A stretch of 64,000 bases of DNA from an uncultured Leptolinea sp. Lineage in GTDB: Bacteria > Chloroflexota > Anaerolineae > Anaerolineales > Anaerolineaceae. Of this stretch, positions 50,878-61,526 are shown in pieces; the first letter of the stretch is position 1, and every line of letters starts with the position of its first letter. A model generated the notes under the pieces. The model had not been told where the DNA came from. It did not search any database and worked only from the letters and a program-made list of their open reading frames with translations. The stretch spans positions 19,096-83,095 of the forward strand of contig CAIKMQ010000013.1 in assembly GCA_903828565.1 (NCBI GenBank), read 5' to 3'. A program made the translations under genes and the position numbers.

Positions 50878-52294
50878 GCAGTTTTTTATTCACGGCCATT
50901 TTTACCAACCTCCACGGGAAGATGCTATTACAGGTTTGATACCAGGTGAACCTGGTGCTGCCCCTTATAAAAATTGGAATGAACGTATCCACGACGAGTG
51001 TTATCGGCCAAACGCAAGTATTGGTAACTTTTCACGCATCAGTTTTAATATTGGCCCCACATTATTGGATTGGATGCAGGGGCATGATAAACTTACCTAC
51101 CAGGCGATCATCGACCAGGAAAATGCCATTTATGCCAGATATGGTGTTGGTAATGGGATGGCTCAGCCATATAACCATACCATTCTCCCTCTGGCATCTA
51201 CTCGCGATAAAATAATCCAGATCAAATGGGGCATTGCGGATTTTATCCACCATTTCGGACATCAACCACTTGGGATGTGGCTACCTGAAACAGCGGTGGA
51301 TGAGGAAACTTTATCTATTCTTGTGGATCATGGTATTCAATTTACCATTCTGGCACCCTGGCAGGTGAGATCAGATACAAAGGATGAAGGAATTTATATA
51401 TTAAACCTTCAGGGGAATAGGCAAATGCATGCATTTGTTTACGACCGCGGATTGAGCACACGACTAAGCTTTGATCCCAGCGCTACGGTCAATGCGGATC
51501 AGTTCATCCGCGATCACCTGGAGCTGTCCGTTGAGGCTCAATCAAGGGTTCTTTGCGCAGCGTCTGATGGGGAGTTGTACGGCCATCATCAACCTTTCCG
51601 CGAAATGTTTCTGGCTCACCTGATCGATCGAATACCAGTATTAACAGATCTATCCGTTTCTTTTCCCGCAAAAATCCTGAGGGAAGCAGAAGAAGCTTCA
51701 CTTGCTGAATTGGTTCCAGATACATCCTGGAGCTGTCATCACGGAATTTCCCGTTGGAAAGAAGAGTGTGCCTGTACACCGGGTGCGATATGGAAAGCCC
51801 CTTTGAGATCCGCGCTGGATAGTATTGCTGATCAGGTTGATGTGATTTTCGAAAGGGTTCTGGTGGATAAAGGCATTGATCCTTTTTATGCCAGAAATGA
51901 ATTTATCAGAGTTTTACTTGGCGAAACCAGTATTGATGATTTTCTCGCATACGAATGCAAATGCCAGGACGAAGATACCATGATGGTACAGGCTCTGCTG
52001 AAAGCCCAGGTAGCCCGGCAAAAAATGTATACATCCTGTGGTTTCTTCTTTGATGAGTTAAGCCGGATCGAACCCAGAAACAATATCGGTTACGCCGCAC
52101 AGGCGATCGCCTGGACAGAGTTTGTGACCGGAGAGCAGCTGATGCCAGATGCCTGGCAATTATTATCAGAGATCAAAAGTCAGAGGTTTGCCATCAATGG
52201 GTGCACGATATTCACGGATTTCTATCGGAATGCCGTGATCGACTTGCAGGCTTATGCAATTTCGCTGGGAGCTCCTCCGGCTGGAGAAGTTTGA
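50867..52294 (+). CDS. Glycoside hydrolase family 57 protein with a short DUF3536-like tail
   Basis: FFIHGHFYQPPREDAITG, MWLPETAVDEETLSILVDHGIQFTILAPWQ, CAASDGELYGHHQPF, WKAPLRSALDSIADQVDVIFE, MYTSCGFFFDELSRIE. Confidence 0.87.
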   Translation: MGNKQFFIHGHFYQPPREDAITGLIPGEPGAAPYKNWNERIHDECYRPNASIGNFSRISFNIGPTLLDWMQGHDKLTYQAIIDQENAIYARYGVGNGMAQPYNHTILPLASTRDKIIQIKWGIADFIHHFGHQPLGMWLPETAVDEETLSILVDHGIQFTILAPWQVRSDTKDEGIYILNLQGNRQMHAFVYDRGLSTRLSFDPSATVNADQFIRDHLELSVEAQSRVLCAASDGELYGHHQPFREMFLAHLIDRIPVLTDLSVSFPAKILREAEEASLAELVPDTSWSCHHGISRWKEECACTPGAIWKAPLRSALDSIADQVDVIFERVLVDKGIDPFYARNEFIRVLLGETSIDDFLAYECKCQDEDTMMVQALLKAQVARQKMYTSCGFFFDELSRIEPRNNIGYAAQAIAWTEFVTGEQLMPDAWQLLSEIKSQRFAINGCTIFTDFYRNAVIDLQAYAISLGAPPAGEV

Positions 52295-55200
52295 GCATTT
52301 CTAGTACCTGGCAATGGCTATTTTTATATGCAGCTTGAAGCTGAAGAACAAGTAAAGAAGTCCTTTGCGCGATCTCCAATTTCAAACATACATCGACCCT
52401 TTGTTCTGTTAGGAACGATAATTGTAAACATAGCGGTAGAACCGTCAGCCAGCTTTCCATGGCTTCTTGGTTGAACCAGAGGGTTTCTTCTGCCTGGTTG
52501 AATCCAAGCGCTTTACAGAGGTGTGGATTTTCAGTTACCATTTTGAAAAAGGATGCGGGGGCAGCTGTCAGATCTGCTAATTGAGCCGGCGTGGTGAAGA
52601 ACCAGAAAGCCATCTTCAGTGCGTTCTGGTCTTTCTGGAAAAGCGAGGTGACCATCCAATCCTCGAAGTAATCCGCGAGGATAGTGATTGGTGAGTTTGT
52701 TGTCTTTTGAATGCTACCTGCAAGATAGCGCAACCATAAAGCAGGAATGATTCCTTCAGTAGAATTCAGATCGAATTGATTGGCGATTTTCCAGCCGGCA
52801 GAACCACGTGGAAGTATTCGGGCAAAGCGGAGAAAATCTGCCAGGGATGCCAGCGATCTTTCCAGATCACTCGCGAAGTCTACCCCAGAATGATTTTCGG
52901 GATGTAGTTTATGAAAATGCCGGGCGAACCCCTCGAGATTTTCACGGTTGTTCTGGATGAATTGATCAATTTCCAAATATCCAGATCGGATGGATTGATT
53001 AAATTGGTCCAGGACATCTGGTTCCATGAGGGAGGATAATGCCAGGAATAAATCATGAATGTGGATTTTTCGTAATTCTTGATTGAGATCTGTTACTCCC
53101 CGACCCGACAATGTTCTGCATAATTCGCCGTAATGTGTCTCCGCGGTGTCTGCTACTTCGTAGAAATCTCGAAATACCCGGTGTCCATAAGCTGACAATT
53201 CAAAGTACAACCCATCCCGTGCTACCTGTTCCGAGTCAAGGATGTATGTCAATCCCGTGGCAAATTCCTGAAAGATCAGGTAATGCCAGGGAAGACCGGA
53301 GCAGCCAAGCGTATGCGCGATCGCTTCAGTCTGCAGCTGTGATGAACCACTTTGTTTATCCAGGTAAGCGGCGCTAACCTTGATCCAACCTTTTACATTT
53401 TGATATTTATTGTGATAAAGAACAAGTGATCTGCGTCCGTATAGATTGTTGGTATATGCGATCACATCCTCATTGACAGACCCGGATTGGGTGAAAAAAT
53501 CAAACAGGCGAAAATTCTCTGCGCCAGAAAAATTTGCGCGTTGGCGCAGCAGGGGGAAAATGATCTTGCGGTGATGGTTGACCAATCCTTCATTGACCTG
53601 TTCCTCCAGGTATGCCCGGCGATATTCCATGCCGTATTTCTCGCCATAGCCTTCTATTTGCCCGTGGCCGAACATCGGTAACCCGGGCAGGGTTGCCAGA
53701 ACCGTGCAAACCCCGAAGTATTTATCTCCATTCCCAAATTGCTCCACCGCGGTTTTTTCATCGGGATTGTTCATGAAATTTACATAGCGTTTGAGTATTT
53801 CCGGATCGAACTCTAAAGTATTCTTGATCAATTTGCGGAAATTCGCATTATCCTCATTACGCAGCATGTGCATGAAAGCACTGTTGTACACCCGGTGCAT
53901 TCCCAGGGTACGGACAAAGTAACCTTCCATCAGCCAGAAAGCTTCAGCCAGCAGCAGAGTGTCGGGTATCTCCCTGGCAACGCGATCGACCACTTCACGC
54001 CAGAATTCCTCGGGGATGAGTCGATCAAATTCTGTTCTTGTCAGGCTGTGCTCTGAACGGCTGGGGATTGCCCCGCCTGTACCCGGTTCTGGAAACCACA
54101 AGCGCTGAATATGCTTCTTTGCCAGCGTCATGGCTGCATCAAAGCGTATAATCGGTGTCCGCCGGGCAACATCCAATATGATCTGGATAATGGCTTCACG
54201 CACGTCTGATTTCAGGTAATTAAGCTGAGCGGTATCATTCCACGGCATGACTGTACCGTCATTTCCGTGGTAGATATACTGGGTATCCCCGGTGTGAAAA
54301 TCCACCCTTTTGAAAACGACGGCGGCATCCGTGCGGGAATAATAATGATCTTCCAGGAAGATACCTATCGCCGGGTCTGGAGACAGGTTCTCCCCATTGA
54401 AAGTGTAAGATGGATAAGGGCTGTAATCCAGGGATAGAAATTTGTCTGGCTGGTATAAAACCCAGTCCGATTCGATCCCAAAATGGTTGGGGACCATATC
54501 ACTGGCCATGCGGATACCTCTTTGCCAGGCACGGTCACGTAAATTGTTGAAGGCCGCTTCACCACCCAGGTCACTGGCTATCTGATAAGAATGGATGGAG
54601 TAAGCCGACGCCACAGCCTCTGGATTTCCGCAAAGTTTCTTTATTCGTTCGGATGCCTTACTCCGCTCCCACAAACCGATCAACCAAAGCCCAGTAAAAC
54701 CAGCACCTGAAAGAAAATCAAGCTCCTCATCGGGGATCTCATCCAGATGAGCGATCGGGCGGCCATATTTCTTTGAAAGCTGGTAAAGCCAGACATAAGA
54801 ATTCTTGGCCATCATCACCACACTGGGCATCCAATCCAGGTCCGGTGAGAATCTCTCCAATTCAGGTAAATTTCCCTCTATACTGTTTCGATAATCCGGG
54901 ATATCGATTGGTCCGGGGCCATGAGTACCATCATGGAAGGTTTTTGCTTCTTCTTGCAGTAGATCCATGCTGCTGAGTAGTTTGCTCATCAGGCTACCGA
55001 GATACTGACCCCAGTTATTACGAATATACTCAAGCTGGCCGTAGATGGAATTGGGTGAAACTGATATCGGTTTTAATAAGAGGGAGATCAAGTCTTTTTT
55101 ATCAGAGCCGAAACCAGGTTCATTGATGAAAAACTCACGGATGAGATTGATGACTTTCACATACAGATCGGCAGCGGAAAGCTGGTTTTCGTTGAACAAC

Positions 55201-55688
55201 TCCTCGTATTTCATCGCTGCCGGATTGCGATTGGTGATCCATAAAAGGATCATCTCCTCCAGAGCGGCATACTCGTTCTTTATTCCGTCCGTTTCACCGT
55301 TGAGATAATCATTTGCCTTTTCAGGGGTGTGATAGATCTCAACCGGTGGAAATGTCTGACAAAAATCCAGTAATGTGCTGTGCAGGATTTGCGCAGAGGT
55401 TTCGCGGATGATTGTCTCAGACAACGATGAGTAGGTTTTTTGACCATACTGATCCAAGTACCTGTGGATCATGATATGGAAGATCTCATCCAGTAATCCG
55501 AGCGCGTATAGTTCACCTGGTTGAATGGATGCTAATCCTTGTGTTCCTACTCCTGATTTCTGGTGGATTGTTGCGGAGAATTCACGAACCGCTCGCATGT
55601 TACTGAATATCACGTTCCCGTGGGAGGAAAAGAGTGTATCGGAGAATCGATAGGTATCCCGCGCTTTTCGGCTAATATGAAATTCCAT
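52212..55688 (-). CDS. Large alpha-amylase family (GH13-like) protein, 1158 aa
   Basis: GFTGLWLIGLWERS, MASDMVPNHFGIESDW, PIIRFDAAMTLAKKHIQRLW, LLLAEAFWLMEGYFVRTLGMHRVYNSAFM, MNNPDEKTA, GYGEKYGMEY. Confidence 0.88.
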   Translation of the reverse strand: MEFHISRKARDTYRFSDTLFSSHGNVIFSNMRAVREFSATIHQKSGVGTQGLASIQPGELYALGLLDEIFHIMIHRYLDQYGQKTYSSLSETIIRETSAQILHSTLLDFCQTFPPVEIYHTPEKANDYLNGETDGIKNEYAALEEMILLWITNRNPAAMKYEELFNENQLSAADLYVKVINLIREFFINEPGFGSDKKDLISLLLKPISVSPNSIYGQLEYIRNNWGQYLGSLMSKLLSSMDLLQEEAKTFHDGTHGPGPIDIPDYRNSIEGNLPELERFSPDLDWMPSVVMMAKNSYVWLYQLSKKYGRPIAHLDEIPDEELDFLSGAGFTGLWLIGLWERSKASERIKKLCGNPEAVASAYSIHSYQIASDLGGEAAFNNLRDRAWQRGIRMASDMVPNHFGIESDWVLYQPDKFLSLDYSPYPSYTFNGENLSPDPAIGIFLEDHYYSRTDAAVVFKRVDFHTGDTQYIYHGNDGTVMPWNDTAQLNYLKSDVREAIIQIILDVARRTPIIRFDAAMTLAKKHIQRLWFPEPGTGGAIPSRSEHSLTRTEFDRLIPEEFWREVVDRVAREIPDTLLLAEAFWLMEGYFVRTLGMHRVYNSAFMHMLRNEDNANFRKLIKNTLEFDPEILKRYVNFMNNPDEKTAVEQFGNGDKYFGVCTVLATLPGLPMFGHGQIEGYGEKYGMEYRRAYLEEQVNEGLVNHHRKIIFPLLRQRANFSGAENFRLFDFFTQSGSVNEDVIAYTNNLYGRRSLVLYHNKYQNVKGWIKVSAAYLDKQSGSSQLQTEAIAHTLGCSGLPWHYLIFQEFATGLTYILDSEQVARDGLYFELSAYGHRVFRDFYEVADTAETHYGELCRTLSGRGVTDLNQELRKIHIHDLFLALSSLMEPDVLDQFNQSIRSGYLEIDQFIQNNRENLEGFARHFHKLHPENHSGVDFASDLERSLASLADFLRFARILPRGSAGWKIANQFDLNSTEGIIPALWLRYLAGSIQKTTNSPITILADYFEDWMVTSLFQKDQNALKMAFWFFTTPAQLADLTAAPASFFKMVTENPHLCKALGFNQAEETLWFNQEAMESWLTVLPLCLQLSFLTEQRVDVCLKLEIAQRTSLLVLQLQAAYKNSHCQVLEMLKLLQPEELPAKLHKPASRSRHSDRNP

Positions 55689-55876
55689 CTAATCCTCCAC
55701 GGACGATCATGGGATGATTCTATACTATTTTATTAAAAGCGACAGTCGCAGATTTGCTGAACCTTTTTCCCGGAGAATCAGCTATCAATGGGAGATGGAA
55801 AGAGTTTTATTATGGTTTAGTTACACAGACCTGGCTGGCACGCCTGATCATCATGATTAAAGCCCGGTTGAACGAA

Positions 55877-57028
55877 CTAAATAGCCTGGAGAATATGGGT
55901 GATGATATTTGAGCCGCTGCCGCCGATGTTCTGCGCCATGCCAATCCTGGCCCGATCCAGTTGATTTTTCCCGGCTTCACCGCGTAACTGTTGTACGACC
56001 TCAACCAGCTGATATAACCCGGTTGCTCCCACCGGGTGTCCACGGGCTTTCAGTCCTCCACGAGTGGAGACTGGTAAGCGCCCGCCTGGAAAGATCTCGC
56101 CTTCAACGGCCATACGCGGACCTTGACCGCGTTCCGCAAAACCTGAGGCTTCCAGCGATAAAGCCGACATGATCGAAAAGGCATCATGTAATTCAAAGAA
56201 ATCAATCTCAGATGGGGTTATTCCCGCCATCTTGTATGCCTTTTGGGAAGACAAGTAGGCAGCCTGTAAAAAGAGAGGTTCTTTTCGGTGGTGGATCGCG
56301 ATCGAATCGGTTGCGCCGGCTGATCCAATAATGCGGATGCGCTTTGCTGTACTGGATACCGAGTCCAAAGGAACGAGCACCAGGGCAGCGGCGCCGTCAC
56401 CCATCGGGGAAGCATCCATCAGGTTGATCGGTGGGCAAATCATCCCGGCTTTTTCATACGTGGCCAAGTTGATCGGCTCCTGGAAACGGGCATTGGGGTT
56501 ATGAGCGGCATTTGCATGAGCATTGATCGGGAAAGGGGCAAAATGTTCTTTTCCCCAACCATATTCATGCATGTATCTTTGCATGATCAAGGCATTGAGA
56601 GCAACAAAAGAAAGGCCCATGCCGGCTTCATAATCCGCGTCTGCCGCAGTGGCAAGCTGGGTGGTGATCTCGTCCGAGGTAGAATCGGTCATCTTCTCAA
56701 CAGCGGCTGCTATAGCACAGTCCATTTCACCGGAAGCCACGGCTATGAATGCAGCGCGAAATGAGGCTGCTCCGGAGCTGCAGGCAGATTCGATCTTGGC
56801 AGCTTCGGTAAAACGCAGCCCAACCCAATCAGCGATGTAGGCACCCAAATGTTGCTGGTGGTTGGCAGAACCGGACATCATATTCCCCATGAACATCCCG
56901 TCTGCGTACTCGCGGCCTGCATCACGCATAGCAGCGATCACGGCTTCTCCTGCGAGTTCCTTCAATGATTTGTCCCAGTGCTCAGCTACTGGTGTCTGTC
57001 CAATTCCAATCACAGCTACATCTCTCAT
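55877..57028 (-). CDS. Thiolase family protein (acetyl-CoA acetyltransferase/SCP2-thiolase-like)
   Basis: VAVIGIGQTPVAEHWDKSL, ESACSSGAASFRAAFIAVASG, GGLKARGHPVGATGLYQLVEVVQQLRGEAG, AQNIGGSGSN. Confidence 0.9.
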   Translation of the reverse strand: MRDVAVIGIGQTPVAEHWDKSLKELAGEAVIAAMRDAGREYADGMFMGNMMSGSANHQQHLGAYIADWVGLRFTEAAKIESACSSGAASFRAAFIAVASGEMDCAIAAAVEKMTDSTSDEITTQLATAADADYEAGMGLSFVALNALIMQRYMHEYGWGKEHFAPFPINAHANAAHNPNARFQEPINLATYEKAGMICPPINLMDASPMGDGAAALVLVPLDSVSSTAKRIRIIGSAGATDSIAIHHRKEPLFLQAAYLSSQKAYKMAGITPSEIDFFELHDAFSIMSALSLEASGFAERGQGPRMAVEGEIFPGGRLPVSTRGGLKARGHPVGATGLYQLVEVVQQLRGEAGKNQLDRARIGMAQNIGGSGSNIITHILQAI

Positions 57029-57137
57029 CATATCCTCACGGTAATGAATTCTAGCCTTAATTATAGGTACAGTCACTGTCAGATACTATCATCTTACTGA
57101 GCACTTCTTGTATAATTCGAGTGAGACTGGAGATGCC

Positions 57138-57776
57138 ATGAAGATCATTGATGTTTCATTACCTATTACCAATTCATTACCGGTCTGGCCCGGTGATCCG
57201 GCGATCAATAACCAGCTGGTAGCCCAAATTAACCTTGGCGCGGAATGCAACGTCACCCAACTAAACCTGGGTGCTCATGTTGGAACACATATGGATGCAC
57301 CTTGCCATTTTCTCGACGGCCGGGAAGGAATAGAATCGCTCCATCTTGAAAACCTCATCGGTCCCTGCTATGTGGTTGAACTTCCCGATGATGTGATGAC
57401 GATCAATGGAGAAATCCTCGACAAAGCGAATATCCCATCAGGAGCAAACCGCCTGGTATTCAAGACTCGCAATTCAAAGTTTTGGGACGAGAAACCGGCG
57501 ACATTCCATACGGATTTCACCGCTTTTGAGCCGGATGCAGCAAGGCTGCTGGTGGATCGGGGAATACGTCTAATAGGCATTGATTATCTGTCGATAGCGC
57601 CGTATAAGCGGGCAACGGAAACACATCGCATTTTGCTCGGCGGTGGAGTATCGATCGTGGAAGGCCTCGATTTACGTCAGGTGAGTGGCGGATATTATTC
57701 GATCCTATGCCTGCCGTTGAAACTGGTCGGTTCGGATGGCTCTCCCGCGCGCGTTGTCCTGATTGATGAGGTATAG
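57138..57776 (+). CDS. Cyclase family protein (kynurenine formamidase-like)
   Basis: LNLGAHVGTHMDAPCHFLDGREGIESLHLENLIGPCYVVELP (HxGTHxDAPxH). Confidence 0.9.
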   Translation: MKIIDVSLPITNSLPVWPGDPAINNQLVAQINLGAECNVTQLNLGAHVGTHMDAPCHFLDGREGIESLHLENLIGPCYVVELPDDVMTINGEILDKANIPSGANRLVFKTRNSKFWDEKPATFHTDFTAFEPDAARLLVDRGIRLIGIDYLSIAPYKRATETHRILLGGGVSIVEGLDLRQVSGGYYSILCLPLKLVGSDGSPARVVLIDEV

Positions 57777-57884
57777 AGGTATTCTTAGTAAAGGAACAAT
57801 CATCCGGATCGTTCCTGAGTAACTGGTAGATAAACGCTACAAATAATTCCGTTAGCGGAACAGCATCGAACGTGAGGTGGAACA

Positions 57885-59234
57885 GTGGAAATGGATGATC
57901 AAGAGATCCTGCCTTTATCCCTGGCGTCCAATTTTTGGACCTGGTCTGCTCAGGCCAAAGTAAACCCGATCGCAATAAAAAATGCACAGGGGGTGTATTT
58001 TTGGGATGTGGACGGGAAACGATACCTTGATTTTAACTCCATGGTCATGTGCGTGAACATTGGGCATGGCAACAAAAAAGTGATCGAGGCTATTCAACGA
58101 CAAGCCGCAGAACTTCCATTTGCGGGTCCCGGTATGGCAACAAAACCCCGAGCCGAACTGGGAGAGTTGCTCGCGCAGATCACTCCGGGAGACCTGAACT
58201 ATTTCCTATACACGCTAGGTGGGGCAGATGCCAACGAGAATGCCATCAAACTGGCCAGGGCATATACCGGCCGGCAAAAGATCCTATCCCGGTATCGCTC
58301 TTATCACGGTGCAAGCCTTGGAGCATTGGCAGCTACCGGAGATCCGCGCAGGACTGCTTGGGAGCCAGGTGTATCTTCAGGTTTCGTCCATTTTCTAGAC
58401 CCTTATGGATACCGTTCCGTGTTCCATCGCGACCGAAAGAATGTTTCCAGCGAAGAAATATGTGATGATTATCTGGCGCATTTGGAAGAGATCATATTGT
58501 TTGAAGGTCCGCAAACAATCGCCGGGATTATGCTCGAGAGCGTTACAGGGACTAATGGCGTCATCATCCCTCCTGATGGTTACATGGCGGGTGTAAGGGC
58601 ATTATGCGATAGGTATGGTATCCTGATGATAGCCGATGAGGTTATGAGCGGCTTCGGAAGAACCGGTAAATGGTTCGCGGTGGATCACTGGAATATTACT
58701 CCAGACCTAATGACGATGGCAAAGGGTATAACTTCGGGGTATGCACCACTGGGTGCTGTCGCAATGACCCCGGCAATTTATCACCATTTTGATGATATTG
58801 TGTATCAGGGTGGGCTGACTTTTAATGGGCATCCCATCTCGCTTGCTGCAGCGATCGCAAACATCCAGGTGCTGCAGAACGAAGCTTTGATCAATCACAG
58901 CCGGGAAATGGGATCAGTATTGAGAGAATTGAATGACAAGCTATCCGGAAAGCACATCTGCGTAGGTGAAACACGGAATATCGGCTTGTTCGGAGTGATC
59001 GAACTGGTGAAGGACCGGGTGACACGTGAACCCGTATGTGCTTTCAATACATCATCACCACAGATGGGCGCATTAAAACAAAATCTGCAAAAAGCCGGTT
59101 TATTTATCTACACTCATTGGCATACGATCCTTGTCATCCCGCCATTGATCATCACGGAGGATCAACTGGAGGAGGGTTATTCCATTCTGGATTCCGCCCT
59201 GGATGATATGGATGCGTGGGTAAAGGCGAATTGA
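57885..59234 (+). CDS. Class III (omega) aminotransferase
   Basis: YFWDVDGKRYLDFNSMVMCVNIGHG, LMIADEVMSGFGRTGKWFAVDH, MTMAKGITSGYAPLGAVA (PLP lysine). Confidence 0.92.
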   Translation: MEMDDQEILPLSLASNFWTWSAQAKVNPIAIKNAQGVYFWDVDGKRYLDFNSMVMCVNIGHGNKKVIEAIQRQAAELPFAGPGMATKPRAELGELLAQITPGDLNYFLYTLGGADANENAIKLARAYTGRQKILSRYRSYHGASLGALAATGDPRRTAWEPGVSSGFVHFLDPYGYRSVFHRDRKNVSSEEICDDYLAHLEEIILFEGPQTIAGIMLESVTGTNGVIIPPDGYMAGVRALCDRYGILMIADEVMSGFGRTGKWFAVDHWNITPDLMTMAKGITSGYAPLGAVAMTPAIYHHFDDIVYQGGLTFNGHPISLAAAIANIQVLQNEALINHSREMGSVLRELNDKLSGKHICVGETRNIGLFGVIELVKDRVTREPVCAFNTSSPQMGALKQNLQKAGLFIYTHWHTILVIPPLIITEDQLEEGYSILDSALDDMDAWVKAN

Positions 59235-59291
59235 GTGTCACTTTCCGCCTGGCTTTACATCTAATAATGAAAACGCACGCATCGAGGTAAT

Positions 59292-60266
59292 ATGGAATTT
59301 GCATTTTCAAAAAACAGCAAGAAGAGTAAGGATCCAAAAGAAGCCGATCATGTGGAAAACATGATCATTCTGGGCTCAGGCCCTGCCGGCTTGGCAGCAG
59401 CACTATACGCAGCCCGCGCTGAACTCGCTCCGCTGGTTCTTTCGGGTATGGAGTTAGGCGGTCAGGCAGCCATAACGAATGTGATCGAAAACTACCCTGG
59501 CTTCCCGGATGGTGTGGGTGGAGCAGAACTGGGTGGATTGTTTCAGAAGCAGGCTGAGCACTTTGGCGCGCGGATCGTAATGGACTCTGCGACCAGTGTA
59601 GACCTCTCTTCTTCACCATTCCTCGTGACTACCTATTCTCAGCAATATCGCACAAAAAGCCTGATCATCGCGACCGGCGCTTCCCCAGTTCACCTGGGTG
59701 TACCGGGAGAGAATGAGTTCATCGGGCTGGGGACTTCTTACTGCGCGACTTGTGATGGATATTTTTTCAGGGACAAGAAGGTAGTGGTTGTGGGCGGTGG
59801 TGATAGCGCACTGGAAGAGGCTCTCTTTTTGACACGTTATGCAGCCTCTGTGACAGTCATTCATCGACGTGATTCTCTCCGTGCGGGAGCGATCTTACAA
59901 AAACGGGCAAAGGAAAACCCAAAGATATCGTTTATCTGGGATACCGTAGTGAGATCGATCGAAGGGGAGGGTAAGGTTCAGGCAGTCAGGCTGAATAATA
60001 TTAAAACAGGCGTAGAATCCCTCCTTAAGACTGATGGCGTATTTATTTTTATCGGGCACCATCCCAACACGGTTTTGTTTACAGATCAACTAAAACTGAG
60101 TTCAGGCGGGTATATTGAAGCCGATAATAAAATGCAAACCAGCGTCATGGGTGTTTACGCTGCAGGCGAAGCTATGGATCCGAATTATCGCCAGGTAATC
60201 ACATCTGCCGGCATGGGTGCAGCAGCGGCTATACAGGCTGCAAAATACCTTGAGACACTGGAATAA
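59292..60266 (+). CDS. trxB: Thioredoxin reductase
   Basis: IILGSGPAGLAAALYAARAELAPLVLSGMELGGQAAITNVIENYPGFP; YCATCDGYFF redox motif; GVYAAGEAMDPNYRQVITSAGMGAAAA. Confidence 0.95.
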   Translation: MEFAFSKNSKKSKDPKEADHVENMIILGSGPAGLAAALYAARAELAPLVLSGMELGGQAAITNVIENYPGFPDGVGGAELGGLFQKQAEHFGARIVMDSATSVDLSSSPFLVTTYSQQYRTKSLIIATGASPVHLGVPGENEFIGLGTSYCATCDGYFFRDKKVVVVGGGDSALEEALFLTRYAASVTVIHRRDSLRAGAILQKRAKENPKISFIWDTVVRSIEGEGKVQAVRLNNIKTGVESLLKTDGVFIFIGHHPNTVLFTDQLKLSSGGYIEADNKMQTSVMGVYAAGEAMDPNYRQVITSAGMGAAAAIQAAKYLETLE

Positions 60267-60300
60267 AAAAAGCGGTTGGCTAAAAGCCAACCGCTTTTTT
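60266..60300. terminator. Bidirectional intrinsic terminator
   Basis: AAAAAAGCGGTTGGCT-AAA-AGCCAACCGCTTTTTT between convergent genes. Confidence 0.92.
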
Positions 60301-60304
60301 AATA

Positions 60305-61456
60305 TCAGGGTTGCGGTGTACTGATCGCAGTACCGATCCAGGAAAAGGCGCGTTGTTCACTTGGAATGCCAGCGGTTTCGTATACCGGCTTGCCATCTGC
60401 ATCCGTGGATACCTGACGGACTACCACCACCCACCATTTCATTACATGGGGTAGGGTATCGTTTGGCCGGAAAGATTGGGGAACAATGTATTTAGTTTCC
60501 GTGACATAGTCAGTAAATCTGCGCTGCTGTGGATCGGTCAGATCCACCACCGTGATGCCGTAGGATTCATTTGTTCGCAGTTCACCGACAGAAGCCCATT
60601 GAAGGGTGAAGGTGTCATTCGTCAAAGTAAACGATGCGCCATCTGGGGGTAGCAACAGGTTCGGAGCCGGGTATGGAGGCGGTGTGGTTGGTGTGGGTGA
60701 TGGCCCCGGTGTCGGATTACGTTTACAGGTAGGGATATCCAGGTTCTGACCTTCGTACACATACTCACCAGGAAGGCCATTGTATTCTTTTATCGCTTCC
60801 ATTGGCACATTGAAATTCAATGAGATCCCAAAGAGAGTATCTGTCCCTGTGACAGTGTACTTATAGATATCACAGGCTGCGTTCGTGGCATCCAATTCGC
60901 TGAGTGTGGCGGAGGGAGCAGGTGACGGTGTGGGTGTTGGCCGGGGGACTAGTATCTTTTGTCCAGGGACAAGATTATTGCAGGAGGCCGGCAGGTTATT
61001 CAACAGAATGATGCTCTGGTACGACACATCGAATGCGATGGCAATGCTCAGGCAGCTGTCACCTTCTGCGATCGTATATTCAGCCGGCGGGATGGGAGTG
61101 AGCGTGGGTTCCGGAGTGAGGGTGAAGGTAGCGGTAGGTGTGAGCGTGATGGTGGGTGTGGTGGTTGCTGTTGGTATCTGCGTTGGTTCAAGCACCCGGC
61201 CTGTCGTCCGCAGGGTAAAGAATACGGCCGCCGCGCCGATTGTCACGAATAGGGCGAGCAATCCCAGTGCAACTGGGAGGCTGAGTGTCAACTCAGGCAT
61301 TTTACTTCCCTGCACTGGTTTTGCTGTGCTGGATGTCGCTGAGCCGGTAAGGGAAGTTCCACAAACGACACAGCGTGCTGTTTTTTCGCTCACGCGAGTA
61401 CCGCAAGTGGGGCAGATCTTGGTAGTTGGATTGGTCTTATCAGGTGTCATAGGCAT
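60305..61456 (-). CDS. LysM-domain protein with N-terminal zinc ribbon, TM and Pro/Thr linker
   Basis: CPTCGTRVSEKTARCVVCGTSL; EYTIAEGDSCLSIAIAFDVSYQSIILLNNLPASCNNLVPGQKILVP; YKYTVTGTDTLFGISLNFNVPMEAIKEYNGLPGEYVYEGQNLDIP. Confidence 0.9.
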   Translation of the reverse strand: MPMTPDKTNPTTKICPTCGTRVSEKTARCVVCGTSLTGSATSSTAKPVQGSKMPELTLSLPVALGLLALFVTIGAAAVFFTLRTTGRVLEPTQIPTATTTPTITLTPTATFTLTPEPTLTPIPPAEYTIAEGDSCLSIAIAFDVSYQSIILLNNLPASCNNLVPGQKILVPRPTPTPSPAPSATLSELDATNAACDIYKYTVTGTDTLFGISLNFNVPMEAIKEYNGLPGEYVYEGQNLDIPTCKRNPTPGPSPTPTTPPPYPAPNLLLPPDGASFTLTNDTFTLQWASVGELRTNESYGITVVDLTDPQQRRFTDYVTETKYIVPQSFRPNDTLPHVMKWWVVVVRQVSTDADGKPVYETAGIPSEQRAFSWIGTAISTPQP

Positions 61457-61470
61457 CTCGTAGTTGAATC

Positions 61471-61479
61471 ATTATACCA
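61471..61479 (-). promoter_or_regulatory. Extended -10 element TGGTATAAT for the LysM gene
   Basis: Reverse complement of ATTATACCA just upstream of start 61456. Confidence 0.45.
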
Positions 61480-61526
61480 GTATTTATTTCTCCATTTTCA
61501 CTGCTGAAGAGTGATAAGATAACTTT

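Noticed and set aside
60885-61463. 192-aa + strand Gly/Val-rich ORF (GVGVGVSVMVGVVVAVGICVG)
   Set aside because: Mirror of the Pro/Thr linker of the LysM protein; low complexity explains the apparent repeats.
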